A stretch of DNA of 64,000 bases from Catenuloplanes indicus (GCF_030813715.1 NZ_JAUSUZ010000001.1:1240001-1304000); one strand, 5' to 3'. Positions 24,875 to 34,528 are shown, counted from the stretch's first letter. Made by a program: numbers and translations. Notes: a model not told the origin generated them from the letters alone.

Positions 24875-24991
24875 TCTCGCGGCCGCCCCTGATCTCGCCG
24901 CCCGGACCCCGCGGCCACCCGGGTCACCGCCGCCGCCCGGACCACCGCGGTACCCAGAATCACCGCGGTACCCCCGGATCACCGCGGTGGG
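24863..24991. repeat. Two 18-bp tandem repeats at the junction of convergent genes
   Basis: GGCCGCCCCTGATCTCGC occurs twice in a row (24863-24880, 24881-24898) and contains the stop of the 24335 gene. Further right, units of 18 bp built around ATCACCGCGGTACCC run from about 24938 to 24991 (three copies, the last diverged) and contain the stop of the 24979 gene. Both repeats have the same period as the one at 5323. Confidence 0.7.
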
Positions 24992-26130
24992 TGGCGAGCG
25001 AACAGGCGGACCAGGGTGTGGAGATGGTGGCGCCCTGCGACGCCGGTGGGGGTGAGCAGGCCTGCCGCGGCGAGTTCGCCGAGGGCGGTCCGGGCCGACG
25101 CGGCGTCGGCGCCGGTGACCGCGATCAGCGTCCCGGTGTCGACGTCGCGGGCCGGTGTGTGCGCCAGGCGGTGGATCAGCGTGCGGGTGGGCGCGGATAG
25201 CCGGGCGAACGACGGCGCGAGCGCGGCCTCGACGGACAGGTCACCGGCGGACAGCACCGCGAGGCGGCGGTCCTCGTCGGCCAGCCGCGCCGCGAGGTCC
25301 GTCATCGTCCAGCCGGGCCGCCCGGCCAGGCGGTTCCCGGCGATGCGCAACGCCAGGGGCAGGTGCCCGCAGTGCTCGGCGACGGCCGCCGTGACCGCAC
25401 CGGCCCGGCTGCCGGTGATCGTGGCCAGCAGCGCGACCGACTCGCCGGCCGGCAACGGCGGCACCTCGATCCGTATCGCGCCGTCGACGCCGGGCAGCGG
25501 TGCCCGGCTGGTGACCAGCACGGCCGCCGTACCGGTCAGCGACAGCAGCGCACCCAGTTGCCGCTCGCCGGCGACGTCGTCGAGCACCACGAGGCCGCGC
25601 CCGGACGTCGCACCACCGATCGCCGGCAGCCGCCGCGGCACGGCCGGATCCGCGGCACCGGTTCCCGCGCGGCCGGCCCGCGCCGCACCGGACGGCGTGG
25701 TGCCGTAGCAGCGGAGGAAGTGGGTGGCGCCGGGGAAACGGGTGGCGGCGTGGACGGCGAGCGCGGTCTTCCCGGCGCCGGGCAGGCCGTGCACGATCAC
25801 CGGGGCCGCCCCGGCGCACGCTGTGATCAGCCGGTCGAGCAGCGTGGCCCGGCCGGTGAAGTCGGGTACGTCGCGCGGCAGCGGGAACGCGCCCACCGGC
25901 GCGGACCGGGCGGCCGCGGCGGCCGTGGTCAGCGCGGCCCGGTCGGCCGCGCCGAGGCCCAGCGCGGTGGCGAGTGCGGCGAGCGTACGGGCCTGGGCGG
26001 TGCTGCGGCCGCGTTCCATGTCGCCGATCGCGCGCACGCTGACGCCGGACGCGGCCGCCAGCTCGTGCAACGTCATGCCGGCGGTACGGCGGTGGGCGCG
26101 GATCAGGGTGGCGAACGGCGGCACGGTCAC
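24979..26130 (-). CDS. XRE-family regulator with NB-ARC-like NTPase, no TPR domain
   Basis: A 383-residue protein. The start GTG 26130 is fixed by a GAGGAG 4 bp upstream; a longer reading to 26208 lacks such a site. Residues about 5-65 are an XRE helix-turn-helix (MTLHELAAASGVSVRAIGDM). An NTPase follows with a P-loop (VHGLPGAGKTALA near 113) and Walker B (LVVLDDVAG near 173), then a GxP motif (HCGHLPLALRIAG) as in AfsR/NB-ARC proteins, and a winged-helix-like end. Actinomycete relatives normally carry long TPR arrays after the NTPase. Here the protein stops, so the sensor part is missing or separate. It lies divergent from the LAL regulator at 26236. Confidence 0.82.
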   Translation of the reverse strand: MTVPPFATLIRAHRRTAGMTLHELAAASGVSVRAIGDMERGRSTAQARTLAALATALGLGAADRAALTTAAAAARSAPVGAFPLPRDVPDFTGRATLLDRLITACAGAAPVIVHGLPGAGKTALAVHAATRFPGATHFLRCYGTTPSGAARAGRAGTGAADPAVPRRLPAIGGATSGRGLVVLDDVAGERQLGALLSLTGTAAVLVTSRAPLPGVDGAIRIEVPPLPAGESVALLATITGSRAGAVTAAVAEHCGHLPLALRIAGNRLAGRPGWTMTDLAARLADEDRRLAVLSAGDLSVEAALAPSFARLSAPTRTLIHRLAHTPARDVDTGTLIAVTGADAASARTALGELAAAGLLTPTGVAGRHHLHTLVRLFARHPPR

Positions 26131-26235
26131 GTCGCTCCTCGGTGAGTCGGTGGGCTCGGCCAGACTGCCGCCGCGGCACCGGCCCACGCTTGAGTACGAC
26201 GACTGCACCGTTTACTTCGATGGCAGAATGAGCCC

Positions 26236-29004
26236 GTGCCGGCCACCGTCCCCCTCCTGTTCGGACGGTCCGGCGAGATCGCCCGGCTGGACCGGCTGGC
26301 TGCGGCGGCGGCCGCGGGCCGGGGCGGCGCGCTGGTCATCCGCGGCGAGCCCGGGATCGGCAAGACCGCGCTGCTCGACGCGCTGGCGCAGGCGGCCGCG
26401 CGGCACGGCCTGCGGGTGCTGCGCGCGGCCGGCACGGAGAGCGAGTCGCGCCTGCCGTACGCGGCGGTCCACCAGCTCGTCCATCCGCTCACCGACCGGA
26501 TCGCCGATCTGCCGCCGGCACACCGGGACGCGCTGCGGACCGCGCTCGGGCTGGCGGAGGGCGAGCCGGACGTGTACGCGGTCGCCCGCGCGCTGCTCGA
26601 ACTGGTCACCGACGTGGCCGCGGACCAGCCGGTCGCGCTGCTCCTCGACGACCTGCACTGGCTGGACCGGGCCAGCCTGGACGTGCTCGGTTTCGTGGCC
26701 CGCCGGGTGTCGTCCGAGCCCGTGCTGGCGGTCGGCGCGACGCGCACCGTGGCGCTGGACGACCCGCAGCGGCGGGCCGGCCTGCCGGACACCGAGCTCG
26801 GCCGGCTCGGCGGCGCGGACGCGGCCGCGCTGCTCGACTCGCGGGCACCCCGGCTCCCGCACCCGCTGCGCCAGCGCCTGCTCGCGGAGGCGGCGGGCAA
26901 CCCGCTCGCGCTGGTCGAACTGCCCGCGACGCTGGCCGCGCTGCCGACGCCGCTGCCGTTGCCGGACCCGGTGGGTTCGCCGGGCGACCCGCCGGCGCCG
27001 CTGACCGGCGCACTGCCGCTGAACCACCGGCTGGAGGCCGCGTTCGCCGCACGCGCGGCCGGGCTCGGCCGCCGGGCCACCGCGCTGCTGCTGGTGCTGG
27101 CCGCGGACACCACCGCCGACCTGCGCCGTCTGCTGGCTGCCGCGTCCGAGACGTGCGGCGAGGAGACCGGGCTGCGGGACGCGCAGGAGGCGATCGACGC
27201 CGGCCTGATCGAGACCGCGGGCGCGTCGCTGCGGTTCCGGCATCCGCTGATGCGCTCGGCCGTCTACCAGCGCGCACCGGTCGCGGACCGGCTGGACGCG
27301 CATCGCGCGCTCGCCGGGCAGCTCACCGCGGCCCCGGACCGGCGCCTGTGGCACCTGGCCGCGGCCGCGATCGGCACCGACGAAGGGCTCGCCGCGGACC
27401 TGGCCCGGTACGCCGACCGGGCGCGGGGCCGGGGCGCGACCATGTCCGCGGTCGCCGCGCTGCGCCGGGCCGGTGAGCTGACGGACTCACCGCGTACCGC
27501 CAGATCGCTGTTGCTCCGGGCGGCGGAACTGGCCAGCGAGGTCGGTGCCCGGCACGAGGTGGAACAGCTGCTGGCCGGCGGGGACCTGACCGGGCTCGGG
27601 CCGGTCGAGACGGCCCGGCTGACGAACGTGACCGAGGTGGTGCGCTACGGGCGCTACCGGGACGCGCTGCATCGGGTGCGGGAGCTGACCGGCATCGCGG
27701 TCGCGGCGCACCGGGCGGGCCGGCCGGAGCTGAGCATGCAGCTGCTCTGGCGTGCCGCGTCCCGGTGCTTCTTCCAGGCGACCGGGCCGGAGACCGCGGA
27801 GGCGCGGGCCGCGATCGCCGCGCTGGTCGACGTGGCCGCGCCGCACCCGGACGACCCGCAGGCGCTGGCCGTCCTGGCCTACACGGTCCCGGAGGAACGC
27901 GGCGCCGAGGTGCTGGCGCGGCTGCGGCACGCGACCGCGGACGGCCCGGACGCGCGACGGTTCCTGGGCAGCGCCGCGCTGGTCCTCGGCGACTTCGCGC
28001 GCAGCTGCGACTGGACCGACGTCGCGGTCGCGGACGCGCGCGCCCAGGGCCGGCTCGGTGTCCTGCCCCGGTTGCTCGGCGGCAGCAACTGGGGCCGGCT
28101 GTGGCTCGGCCGGTGGGACACCGCGCACGCGGAACTGACCGAGGCGCACGCGCTGGCGCAGGAGACCGGCGAGGCGTTCTACGCGGTCGCGGCGCAGACC
28201 AGCCTGGCCACGATCGCCGCGATGCGCGGAGATCTGGCGCGCGCGACCGCGTTGCTGGACGAGGTCGCGGCCAGCCCGCTCGCCGGCGGGATGCGGTACA
28301 TCCAGGTCGCGGTGGCGCAGGCGCGCGGGCTGGTGCACCTGTTCCGGGGTGAGGCGCAGCAGGCGTACGCGACGCTGGCCGGCACGTTCGACCCGGTGGA
28401 CCCGAGCTACCACCGGTACATGCGCTGGTGGCTGGTGCCGGATCTGCTCGACGCCGCCGTGGCCGCGGGCCGGCTCGACGACGCCCGCGCACTGATCGCC
28501 GGCCTGGACGAGCTGGCCGGCCGGGTACGGGCGCCGATCCTGCTGGTCGCCGCGGAGTACGCGGCCGTCGTCACCGGCCCGGACGGGTCCGGTCCGGACG
28601 GTGGTGAGCTGGGCCGGTGGCCGCTCTACCGGGCGCGGGTGCAGCTGCACCTGGGCCGGGCGGCACGCCGCCGGCACCGCATCCAGCCCGCCCGGGACCT
28701 GCTCCGCGCGGCCCGGGACACGTTCGACGCGCTCGGCGCCGGCCCGTGGTCCGAGGCGGCCCGCGAGCAGCTGCGCGCGACCGGCGAGCAGAGCCGCCGG
28801 CGGGTGTCCGCGGCCCGCGAGCAGCTGTCCCCGCAGGAGCTGCAGATCGCGGCGCTGGCCGCGCGTGGCCTGACGAACCGCGAGATCGCGGAGCGCCTGT
28901 TCCTGTCGCACCGCACGGTCGGCTCGCACCTCTACCGCATCTTCCCCAAGCTGGGCATCACCCGCCGCGCCCAGCTCGCCGAGGTGCTGGACGGCACCGC
29001 ATAG
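26236..29004 (+). CDS. Large LuxR-family ATP-binding regulator (LAL/MalT type)
   Basis: A 922-residue protein starting at GTG 26236. Residues 1-200 form a AAA-type ATPase with Walker A (GEPGIGKTALL near 36) and Walker B (VALLLDDLHWLD). A long helical repeat region of about 550 residues follows. The C-terminus (about 850-915) is a LuxR helix-turn-helix: LSPQELQIAALAARGLTNRE, then LSHRTVGSHLYRIFPKLGI. The architecture is that of MalT-like LAL regulators, which activate carbon-use or antibiotic genes on binding ATP and an inducer. The likely targets are adjacent but unproven: the hydrolase operon downstream converges on it. A hairpin terminator follows the stop. Confidence 0.92.
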   Translation: MPATVPLLFGRSGEIARLDRLAAAAAAGRGGALVIRGEPGIGKTALLDALAQAAARHGLRVLRAAGTESESRLPYAAVHQLVHPLTDRIADLPPAHRDALRTALGLAEGEPDVYAVARALLELVTDVAADQPVALLLDDLHWLDRASLDVLGFVARRVSSEPVLAVGATRTVALDDPQRRAGLPDTELGRLGGADAAALLDSRAPRLPHPLRQRLLAEAAGNPLALVELPATLAALPTPLPLPDPVGSPGDPPAPLTGALPLNHRLEAAFAARAAGLGRRATALLLVLAADTTADLRRLLAAASETCGEETGLRDAQEAIDAGLIETAGASLRFRHPLMRSAVYQRAPVADRLDAHRALAGQLTAAPDRRLWHLAAAAIGTDEGLAADLARYADRARGRGATMSAVAALRRAGELTDSPRTARSLLLRAAELASEVGARHEVEQLLAGGDLTGLGPVETARLTNVTEVVRYGRYRDALHRVRELTGIAVAAHRAGRPELSMQLLWRAASRCFFQATGPETAEARAAIAALVDVAAPHPDDPQALAVLAYTVPEERGAEVLARLRHATADGPDARRFLGSAALVLGDFARSCDWTDVAVADARAQGRLGVLPRLLGGSNWGRLWLGRWDTAHAELTEAHALAQETGEAFYAVAAQTSLATIAAMRGDLARATALLDEVAASPLAGGMRYIQVAVAQARGLVHLFRGEAQQAYATLAGTFDPVDPSYHRYMRWWLVPDLLDAAVAAGRLDDARALIAGLDELAGRVRAPILLVAAEYAAVVTGPDGSGPDGGELGRWPLYRARVQLHLGRAARRRHRIQPARDLLRAARDTFDALGAGPWSEAAREQLRATGEQSRRRVSAAREQLSPQELQIAALAARGLTNREIAERLFLSHRTVGSHLYRIFPKLGITRRAQLAEVLDGTA

Positions 29005-29011
29005 CGGGAAA

Positions 29012-29038
29012 GGCCGCGCGGGCGGCGCCCGCGCGGCC
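29012..29038. terminator. Bidirectional terminator hairpin
   Basis: GGCCGCGCGGGC (29012-29023) pairs perfectly with GCCCGCGCGGCC (29027-29038) over a 3-base loop. It sits between the convergent stops at 29004 and 29052. Confidence 0.75.
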
Positions 29039-29051
29039 GGTCAGGACACGC

Positions 29052-29846
29052 TCAGCGGGCGTGCCGCAGCGCCCAGTCGAGCGCGGTGTCCGCGATCTTC
29101 TCCCAGCCGGGCTCCGCGCACGTCCAGTGCGAGCGGCCGGGGAACTCGATGTAGTCGGTCACCGTACCCTCGGCCTTGTAGTGGTGGGCGTTGGAGCGGT
29201 TCACCGCCGGGGGCATGATGTGGTCCGCGCCGCCCGCGATGAACAGCAGCGGGGCGCGCTCCGGGTTCCGGTAGTTCACCCAGGTCTCCTGCTTGCCCGG
29301 CTTGAAGTTCGCGATCAGGCCGTACGACCAGACCCAGCTGCCCGGCGCCGGGATCGCGTACCGCTCGTAGGCGGCGCGTGAGTCCTCTTCGGACAGCGTG
29401 TTCGTGAACGCGTAACGCCACTGCTCGTGGGTGAAGCCGGCGGCCCGGTGGCGCTTGGCCGGGTTGTTCAGGATCGGGAACAGCGACTTGATCTGCGACG
29501 GCGGCGTGACCCGGATGCCCTCCGGCGGCGCGGAGTTGACCACCACACCGGCCGCGCCGTGGCCGCGGTCCAGGAGCAGCTGCGTCAGCGTACCCCCGAA
29601 GGAATGGCCCATGATGATCGGCTTTTCCGGCAGCTCGGTGATCACTTTTTCCAGGTGGGCAACGGTCTCCGGCACGGTCAGCGTGGCGATCGGTGTCGGG
29701 TCGGCCCGCAGCGCCTCCACCTCCACCTCGAAGCCGGGATAGGCCGGGGTGATGACGGTGTGGCCCTTGCTCTCGTAGTGCCGCACCCAGCCCTCCCAGC
29801 TGCGCGGCGTCACCCAGAGCCCATGAACCAGAACAATGGTGCTCAT
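29052..29846 (-). CDS. Alpha/beta hydrolase
   Basis: A 264-residue alpha/beta-hydrolase. The oxyanion-hole region is LVHGLWVTPRSWEGW; the nucleophile elbow is GHSFGG (Ser near residue 101), the acid is likely in AGGADHIMP, and the catalytic His is in FPGRSHWT. No signal peptide, so cytoplasmic. Third gene of a run of three hydrolases on the minus strand (31559 to 29052), 70 bp behind the second. Substrate unknown; esterase or lactonase activity is plausible. Confidence 0.88.
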   Translation of the reverse strand: MSTIVLVHGLWVTPRSWEGWVRHYESKGHTVITPAYPGFEVEVEALRADPTPIATLTVPETVAHLEKVITELPEKPIIMGHSFGGTLTQLLLDRGHGAAGVVVNSAPPEGIRVTPPSQIKSLFPILNNPAKRHRAAGFTHEQWRYAFTNTLSEEDSRAAYERYAIPAPGSWVWSYGLIANFKPGKQETWVNYRNPERAPLLFIAGGADHIMPPAVNRSNAHHYKAEGTVTDYIEFPGRSHWTCAEPGWEKIADTALDWALRHAR

Positions 29847-29916
29847 GCCGGATTTCCCTTCGCCGTGCGGTTTCGCCGTGGTCGGCGCTGAGCCGATGAT
29901 TCGCTCGCAGGCTCGT

Positions 29917-30735
29917 TCATGCCTTGAACTCCTCCAGGAACGCGAGCAGGTCGGCGCCGAGCTGCTCCTTGTGGGTGTCGGTGATGCCGTGCGGCGCGCC
30001 GGCGTAGACGATCAGCTCGGCGTCCTTGATCAGGGCGGCGGACCGCTTGCCGCCGACGTCGAACGGCACGACCTGGTCCGCGTCGCCGTGGATGACCAGC
30101 GTCGGCACGTCGAACCGGGCGAGGTCGTCGCGGAAGTCGGTGGCCGAGAACGCGGCGATGCACTCGTACGCGTTGCGGTGCCCGGCCGCCATCGACTGCA
30201 GCCAGAACGCGTCCTGCACGCCCTGCGACGCCGCGCCGCCGAAGAACGGCCCGGCCGCGAGATCCCGGTAGGTCTGCGACCGGTCGGCCAGCGACCCGGC
30301 CCGGATGCCGTCGAACACCGTGATCGGTACGCCCTCCGGGTTGTCCGGCGTGCGCAGCATGAACGGCGGCACCGCGGACACCAGCGCGGCCTGCGCGACC
30401 CGTCCGGTACCGTGCCGGCCGATGTACCGCGCCACCTCGCCGCCGCCGGTGGAGAACCCGACCAGCGTCGCGTCCCGCAGATCCAGCGTGTCCAGCAGCG
30501 CCGCGAGATCGTCGGCGTAGGTGTCCATCTCGTTGCCGTCCCAGGTCTGCGTGGACCGGCCGTGACCGCGCCGGTCGTGCGCGATCACCCGGTAGCCGTG
30601 CGACGCCAGGAACAGCGCCTGCGCCTCCCAGCTGTCCGAGTTCAGCGGCCAGCCGTGCGACAGCACGACCGGGCGGCCGCTCCCCCAGTCCTTGTAGAAG
30701 ATCTGCGCACCGTCTTGCACGGTCACGAACGGCAT
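29917..30735 (-). CDS. Alpha/beta hydrolase, non-haem chloroperoxidase type
   Basis: A 272-residue protein ([20 protein letters not shown]...) typical of the cofactor-free haloperoxidase/aryl esterase group. The nucleophile elbow reads GFSTGGGE, as in these enzymes, with [10 protein letters not shown] holding the acid and APHGITDTH the catalytic His. Length matches the family (about 270-280). It starts 2 bp after the stop of the secreted hydrolase gene, so the two are co-transcribed and probably coupled. Reported in vitro halogenation is thought to be a side reaction of perhydrolysis; the natural substrate is open. Confidence 0.9.
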   Translation of the reverse strand: MPFVTVQDGAQIFYKDWGSGRPVVLSHGWPLNSDSWEAQALFLASHGYRVIAHDRRGHGRSTQTWDGNEMDTYADDLAALLDTLDLRDATLVGFSTGGGEVARYIGRHGTGRVAQAALVSAVPPFMLRTPDNPEGVPITVFDGIRAGSLADRSQTYRDLAAGPFFGGAASQGVQDAFWLQSMAAGHRNAYECIAAFSATDFRDDLARFDVPTLVIHGDADQVVPFDVGGKRSAALIKDAELIVYAGAPHGITDTHKEQLGADLLAFLEEFKA

Positions 30736-30737
30736 GA

Positions 30738-31559
30738 TCAAAAACCCTTCGACACGGTACGGGCGGCGAGCGCGATCACGTCCGCGGTCGCCCTGGGCTG
30801 GGAGATCAGTGCGGCGTGCGAGGCGCGGATCTCGACGGCGCGGGCGCGGGCCCGGGTCGCCATGAAGCGCTGCGCCGCGGCCGGGATGAGGTTGTCGTCG
30901 CGGGCGACGAGGTACCACGACGGGATGTCGCGCCAGGCCGGTGCGCCGGACGGCTCGCCGAGCGTGTGCGTGTCGCCGGGCCGCTGGGTCGCCCAGAGCA
31001 CGTCCGTGGTCGCCTTCGGCAGGTCGGCCGCGAAGATCTCCCGGAACGACGCGGCCTTGACGTAGCCGTCGTACCCACCGGCGTGCGGCCGGAAGTCGAG
31101 CTGCGTCTCGTCCAGCTTCGTGCCGGGGAACCGGGTCTGCAGGCCCTGCACGGTCTCGCCCGCGTCCGGCGCGAACGCGGCCACGTAGACCAGCGCCTTC
31201 ACGTCGACGTTGCCGGTAGCGGCGTTCGTCAGCACGAAGCCGCCGTACGAGTGTCCGGCCAGGACGATCGGGCCCGGCACGGTGGTCAGGAAACTCGCCA
31301 GGTAGGCGGAGTCGGACGCGACGCCGCGCAGCGGGTTCGGCGGTGCCAGCACCGGGTAGCCGTCGCGGGTCAGCCGGCGGATCACCTCGGTCCAGCCGGA
31401 CGCGTCCGCGAACGCGCCGTGGACCAGGACGACCGTGGGTTTCGTCCCCGTGCCGGGACCGGCCGCGGCGGCCGGGGCGGCGGTCGTCGCGGTGAGGACG
31501 CCCGCGGCCACGACGGCCGCGGAGCCGGCCAGCACCGTACGCCGGGGTAGTTCGCTCAT
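30738..31559 (-). CDS. Exported alpha/beta hydrolase with Tat-like signal
   Basis: A 273-residue protein with an N-terminal twin-arginine-like signal ([19 protein letters not shown], Arg 6-7) and a likely cleavage site after APAAAA near residue 33. The mature part is an alpha/beta hydrolase: [16 protein letters not shown], nucleophile GHSYGG, and a C-terminal IRASHAAL with the catalytic His. It belongs to the salicylate-esterase-like family in which members act on small esters. First gene of the three-hydrolase operon; the promoter should lie in 31560-31632. Confidence 0.87.
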   Translation of the reverse strand: MSELPRRTVLAGSAAVVAAGVLTATTAAPAAAAGPGTGTKPTVVLVHGAFADASGWTEVIRRLTRDGYPVLAPPNPLRGVASDSAYLASFLTTVPGPIVLAGHSYGGFVLTNAATGNVDVKALVYVAAFAPDAGETVQGLQTRFPGTKLDETQLDFRPHAGGYDGYVKAASFREIFAADLPKATTDVLWATQRPGDTHTLGEPSGAPAWRDIPSWYLVARDDNLIPAAAQRFMATRARARAVEIRASHAALISQPRATADVIALAARTVSKGF

Positions 31560-31632
31560 GTGTTCCTCCGGATCGGTGATCAGGTTGTTGCCACATGCAA
31601 TCAGCGGGCCGAGCGGCGAACCATGCGGAACA

Positions 31633-32661
31633 TTAGGCAGAATCCGGTGCCGGGCCGATGAACGGCCGGGCCGCGTCCGGCAGCCGGTAGTGGTCCGCCC
31701 CGTCGGGCTGCAGCAGTCCCAGGTCCAGCAGGTCCTCCAGCAGGGTCTCGGCGGTGATCGGGTCGCATCCGGCGGCGACGGCGGCGTCCGCCGTGCCGAA
31801 GGACGACATGGACCGGCGCGCGAGGCCGCGGAGCATGGTCCGGGCGTCGGTGCCGAGTTCGGGGAACGCGATCCCGCCGCTGGTGCCCGGCGGTGCCGGG
31901 GACCGGCCGGGCGGAAGCGGCGCGGACTCGGTGGGCGGCAGCGGTGCGACTGGATAGCGGCGGACGGCCTCCAGGCCGGCGAGGGATCGGCGGCTGGTGA
32001 TCAGCACGCAGCCCGTGCCCGGCAGCAGCGCGCGGACCTGCGCCTCACCGGCCGCGCCGTCCAGGACGAGCAGGCACCGGCGGCGGCCGAGGAGCGCCCG
32101 CAGCTGCCCGGCCCGCTCGTCGCGGTCCGCCGCGATCAGGCGCGCGCCCATGCCCAGCGCGCGCAGCAGCACGGTCTCCGGCTCCGTACCGGCCCGCAGA
32201 TCCGCGTAGAACGCGCCACCCGGGAACCGGTACCGGTGCCGCTCGGCCAGCCGGACCGCAAGCGCGGTCTTGCCCACCCCGGGCAGCCCGTGCAGCACCA
32301 CGACCAGCGCCGGTCCGTCCGGTGGCGACGTCGTGATCCAGCCGCCGATCTCGGCCAGTGCGGCCGGCCGGCCGGCGGCCGCCACGGTGCGCCGGGGCAG
32401 CTCGCCCGCGCGCGGCCGGCCCGCGGCCACCGTGCCGCGGCCGGAGCGGGCCAGCGCCGCGAACGCGTCGGCGTCGTCCCGGTCGAGACCGAGCGCCGCG
32501 GTGAGCGCCGTGACGGTCCGGGGCCGGGGCGTGCGGCTGCGGCCACGCTCGGTGTCGCTGATCGCGCGCACGCTCACCCCCGACGCCCCGGCCAGCCCCT
32601 CGATCGTCAGACCGGCCCGTAACCGTAGCTCACGAAGCAGGTCCCCGAGTTCCTCCCGCAC
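31633..32661 (-). CDS. XRE-family regulator with NTPase domain, short form
   Basis: A 342-residue protein. The XRE helix-turn-helix occupies about residues 5-62 (LTIEGLAGASGVSVRAISDT). An NTPase follows with a P-loop (HGLPGVGKTALAV near 122), Walker B (CLLVLDGAAGEAQ) and the LITSRR sensor-like segment. A winged-helix-like end with FPELGTDARTMLRGLARRSM follows. Like the 24979 protein, it ends where AfsR/SARP-like relatives begin their TPR repeats, so it is a compact NB-ARC-like switch. It lies upstream of, and on the same strand as, the three-hydrolase operon, 73 bp away, and could control it (inference). Confidence 0.8.
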   Translation of the reverse strand: MREELGDLLRELRLRAGLTIEGLAGASGVSVRAISDTERGRSRTPRPRTVTALTAALGLDRDDADAFAALARSGRGTVAAGRPRAGELPRRTVAAAGRPAALAEIGGWITTSPPDGPALVVVLHGLPGVGKTALAVRLAERHRYRFPGGAFYADLRAGTEPETVLLRALGMGARLIAADRDERAGQLRALLGRRRCLLVLDGAAGEAQVRALLPGTGCVLITSRRSLAGLEAVRRYPVAPLPPTESAPLPPGRSPAPPGTSGGIAFPELGTDARTMLRGLARRSMSSFGTADAAVAAGCDPITAETLLEDLLDLGLLQPDGADHYRLPDAARPFIGPAPDSA

Positions 32662-32761
32662 CGGACGACGCTATCGGCGCCGGACCGCGGCCGATCGGCC
32701 CTCACCGCACGCTCGTCGGCCCACGGTGCACGATTCGCCGGGTCGCGCCGGGCCGGTGCGA

Positions 32762-33715
32762 TCAGCCGGGACCGGCCTCGGCGGAGCGGCGCAGCCGGCT
32801 GGGGAGGATGCCGTAGCGGGCCTTGAAGCGGCGGGTGAAGTGGGTCGGGTCGCGGAAGCCCCAGCGGCGCGCGATCGCGGCCACCGGGCGGTGCCGGTTC
32901 TCCGGGCGGAGCAGGTCCTGCCGCGCGTACCGCAGCCGCTCCCCGATGATCCACTGTTCCAGGCTCAGGTCCGCCGCCGCACAGACCTGGTAGAGGTGCC
33001 GCAGCGACACGTTGTGCGCGGCCGCGATCGCCGCCGGGGTCAGCTCCGGATCGGCGAGGTGCCTGCGCACGAACGCCCGCACCCGGGTCAGCAGCGTCTC
33101 CGCCAGCACCCGCCGGGTGTCCCGGTCCGGCCCGGCCGCGGACGCCAGCAGCGCCCCCGCCAGCTCCACGCTCGCGGTCGCCACCGCGGCGTTCCCGGTC
33201 AGCCCCGCCGGATCGCGCGCCAGGTGTCCGATGTGGTCGGTCAGCATCCGGTAGTACGGGCTGGACCGGATCTCCGGCGCGGCCCGCCGCACCACGTCGA
33301 CCGGCAGCCCGAGCCGGTCGAACGGGATCTGGATCGCACCGGCCGCGCCGTCTCCGGACCACGAGTAGTCGTACGCGGCCGACAGGTCCACCGCCAGCAG
33401 CTCGCCGGCCGGCACCACGGCCTGCCGCCCGGACCGCTCGATCCACCCCTCGGCCCGCAGCTGCACGGACAGCGCCACCACCGGCATCGCGTCCTGCCGG
33501 GCCAGCCGCTCCGTGCGCAGCAGCCGGATCCCGGACGACCGGTGCGTGAACACGTTCGCGTCGCCGAGGTCCCACACCTCCATCCGCGCGTGCACCGGCC
33601 CGCCCGGATCCTCGTGGATGACGTGACAGGGCGCGGACGCGTACATCATCGCGGCCCGCACCGCCTCCACCCGGTCCCCCGGCGGAAGATCGACGGTGTC
33701 CAGTACGTACGCCAC
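32762..33715 (-). CDS. AraC-family transcriptional regulator
   Basis: A 317-residue protein starting at GTG 33715. The N-terminal AraC_binding_2 domain (as in NphR/FeaR-like proteins) covers about residues 20-190. The C-terminal domain has the two AraC helix-turn-helix units: ELTPAAIAAAHNVSLRHLYQ and AAIARRWGFRDPTHFTRRFK, ending RYGILPSRLR. Such regulators often activate catabolic oxygenase genes. No candidate target is adjacent; the neighbours are another regulator and a TetR gene. Confidence 0.92.
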   Translation of the reverse strand: MAYVLDTVDLPPGDRVEAVRAAMMYASAPCHVIHEDPGGPVHARMEVWDLGDANVFTHRSSGIRLLRTERLARQDAMPVVALSVQLRAEGWIERSGRQAVVPAGELLAVDLSAAYDYSWSGDGAAGAIQIPFDRLGLPVDVVRRAAPEIRSSPYYRMLTDHIGHLARDPAGLTGNAAVATASVELAGALLASAAGPDRDTRRVLAETLLTRVRAFVRRHLADPELTPAAIAAAHNVSLRHLYQVCAAADLSLEQWIIGERLRYARQDLLRPENRHRPVAAIARRWGFRDPTHFTRRFKARYGILPSRLRRSAEAGPG

Positions 33716-33735
33716 CGGCTCAGTGTGCCGGAGAG

Positions 33736-34440
33736 TCAGCCGGCGAGGCGCCCCAGCCAGTCGCGCAGCAGCGCGGTCTCGGCCGGGCGCAACGCGTCCG
33801 GCGGGCCGGCGGCGAGCGCGGTGTCCAGCGCGACCGCCAGCGGCGCCAGGCCGGGCTCCGCGGTCGCGGGCACGCCGGTGAGGAGCGCGGCGAACAGGCT
33901 GTCCCGCATCCGCCCGGACAGCCCCGCGTCGTCGGCGATCGGGGCCGTGCCGGAGCCGGCCGCGCCGCCGATCAGTGTGAGCGTGACGCCGACGCCGCCG
34001 GCCAGCGCCAGATCCGCCGCGACCGTCGCCGGCACGCGCAGCCGCCCGGCCGCCGCGACCCGCTCCACGTACCGGAGCAGCAGATCGTAGGCCTGTTCGA
34101 CCGCGGGCGGCCGGCGGCCGGGCCGGGCCGGGCCGAACATCAGCAGGTAGAACGCGGGGTGCCGGAGCCCGAAGTCGACGTGCATGTCCCAGCCGCGCCG
34201 CAGGTCGGCAATCGGGTCGCCGGTTGCCGCCAGCGTCTGCTTCTCGGCCAGGTACCGGTCGAAGACGTGCCGGGCGAGCGCCGCCAGCAGCCCGTCCATG
34301 TCACCGAACAGCTGGTACAGCGAGGCCGCCCGGATCCCGGCCGCCGCGGCCACCGCACGGGTCGAGACCGCCTGCGCGCCGCCGCTCTCCAGGATCCCGG
34401 CCGCCACGTCGAGGATCTGCCGCCGCTTCTCGTCATCCAT
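33736..34440 (-). CDS. TetR/AcrR-family repressor of the divergent aldo/keto reductase
   Basis: A 234-residue protein. The DNA-binding domain shows RRQILDVAAGILESGGAQAV, then STRAVAAAAGIRAASLYQLF. The C-terminal half fits the TetR_C family with a WHG-like motif region. The 88-bp gap to the divergent aldo/keto reductase remnant holds three TGCTACG half-sites (34449-34505), typical of autoregulated divergent TetR control. Since the reductase gene is broken, the regulator may now have lost its target or may control others. Confidence 0.9.
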   Translation of the reverse strand: MDDEKRRQILDVAAGILESGGAQAVSTRAVAAAAGIRAASLYQLFGDMDGLLAALARHVFDRYLAEKQTLAATGDPIADLRRGWDMHVDFGLRHPAFYLLMFGPARPGRRPPAVEQAYDLLLRYVERVAAAGRLRVPATVAADLALAGGVGVTLTLIGGAAGSGTAPIADDAGLSGRMRDSLFAALLTGVPATAEPGLAPLAVALDTALAAGPPDALRPAETALLRDWLGRLAG

Positions 34441-34448
34441 GGTTGCAA

Positions 34449-34505
34449 TGCTACGGCATTCGGCGTATCACTGTTACAGGCAGTGCTACGAGATTTGCCG
34501 TAGCA
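34449..34505. promoter_or_regulatory. TGCTACGGCA operator repeats
   Basis: TGCTACGGCA (34449-34458) and its exact reverse complement TGCCGTAGCA (34496-34505) flank the spacer, with a further TGCTACG at 34484-34490. The inner pair TGCTACG / CGTAGCA is 8 bases apart, a usual TetR operator size. The set spans the region where both divergent promoters must lie. Confidence 0.7.
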
Positions 34506-34528
34506 CCGATACATCAAGGAGAAGCACC

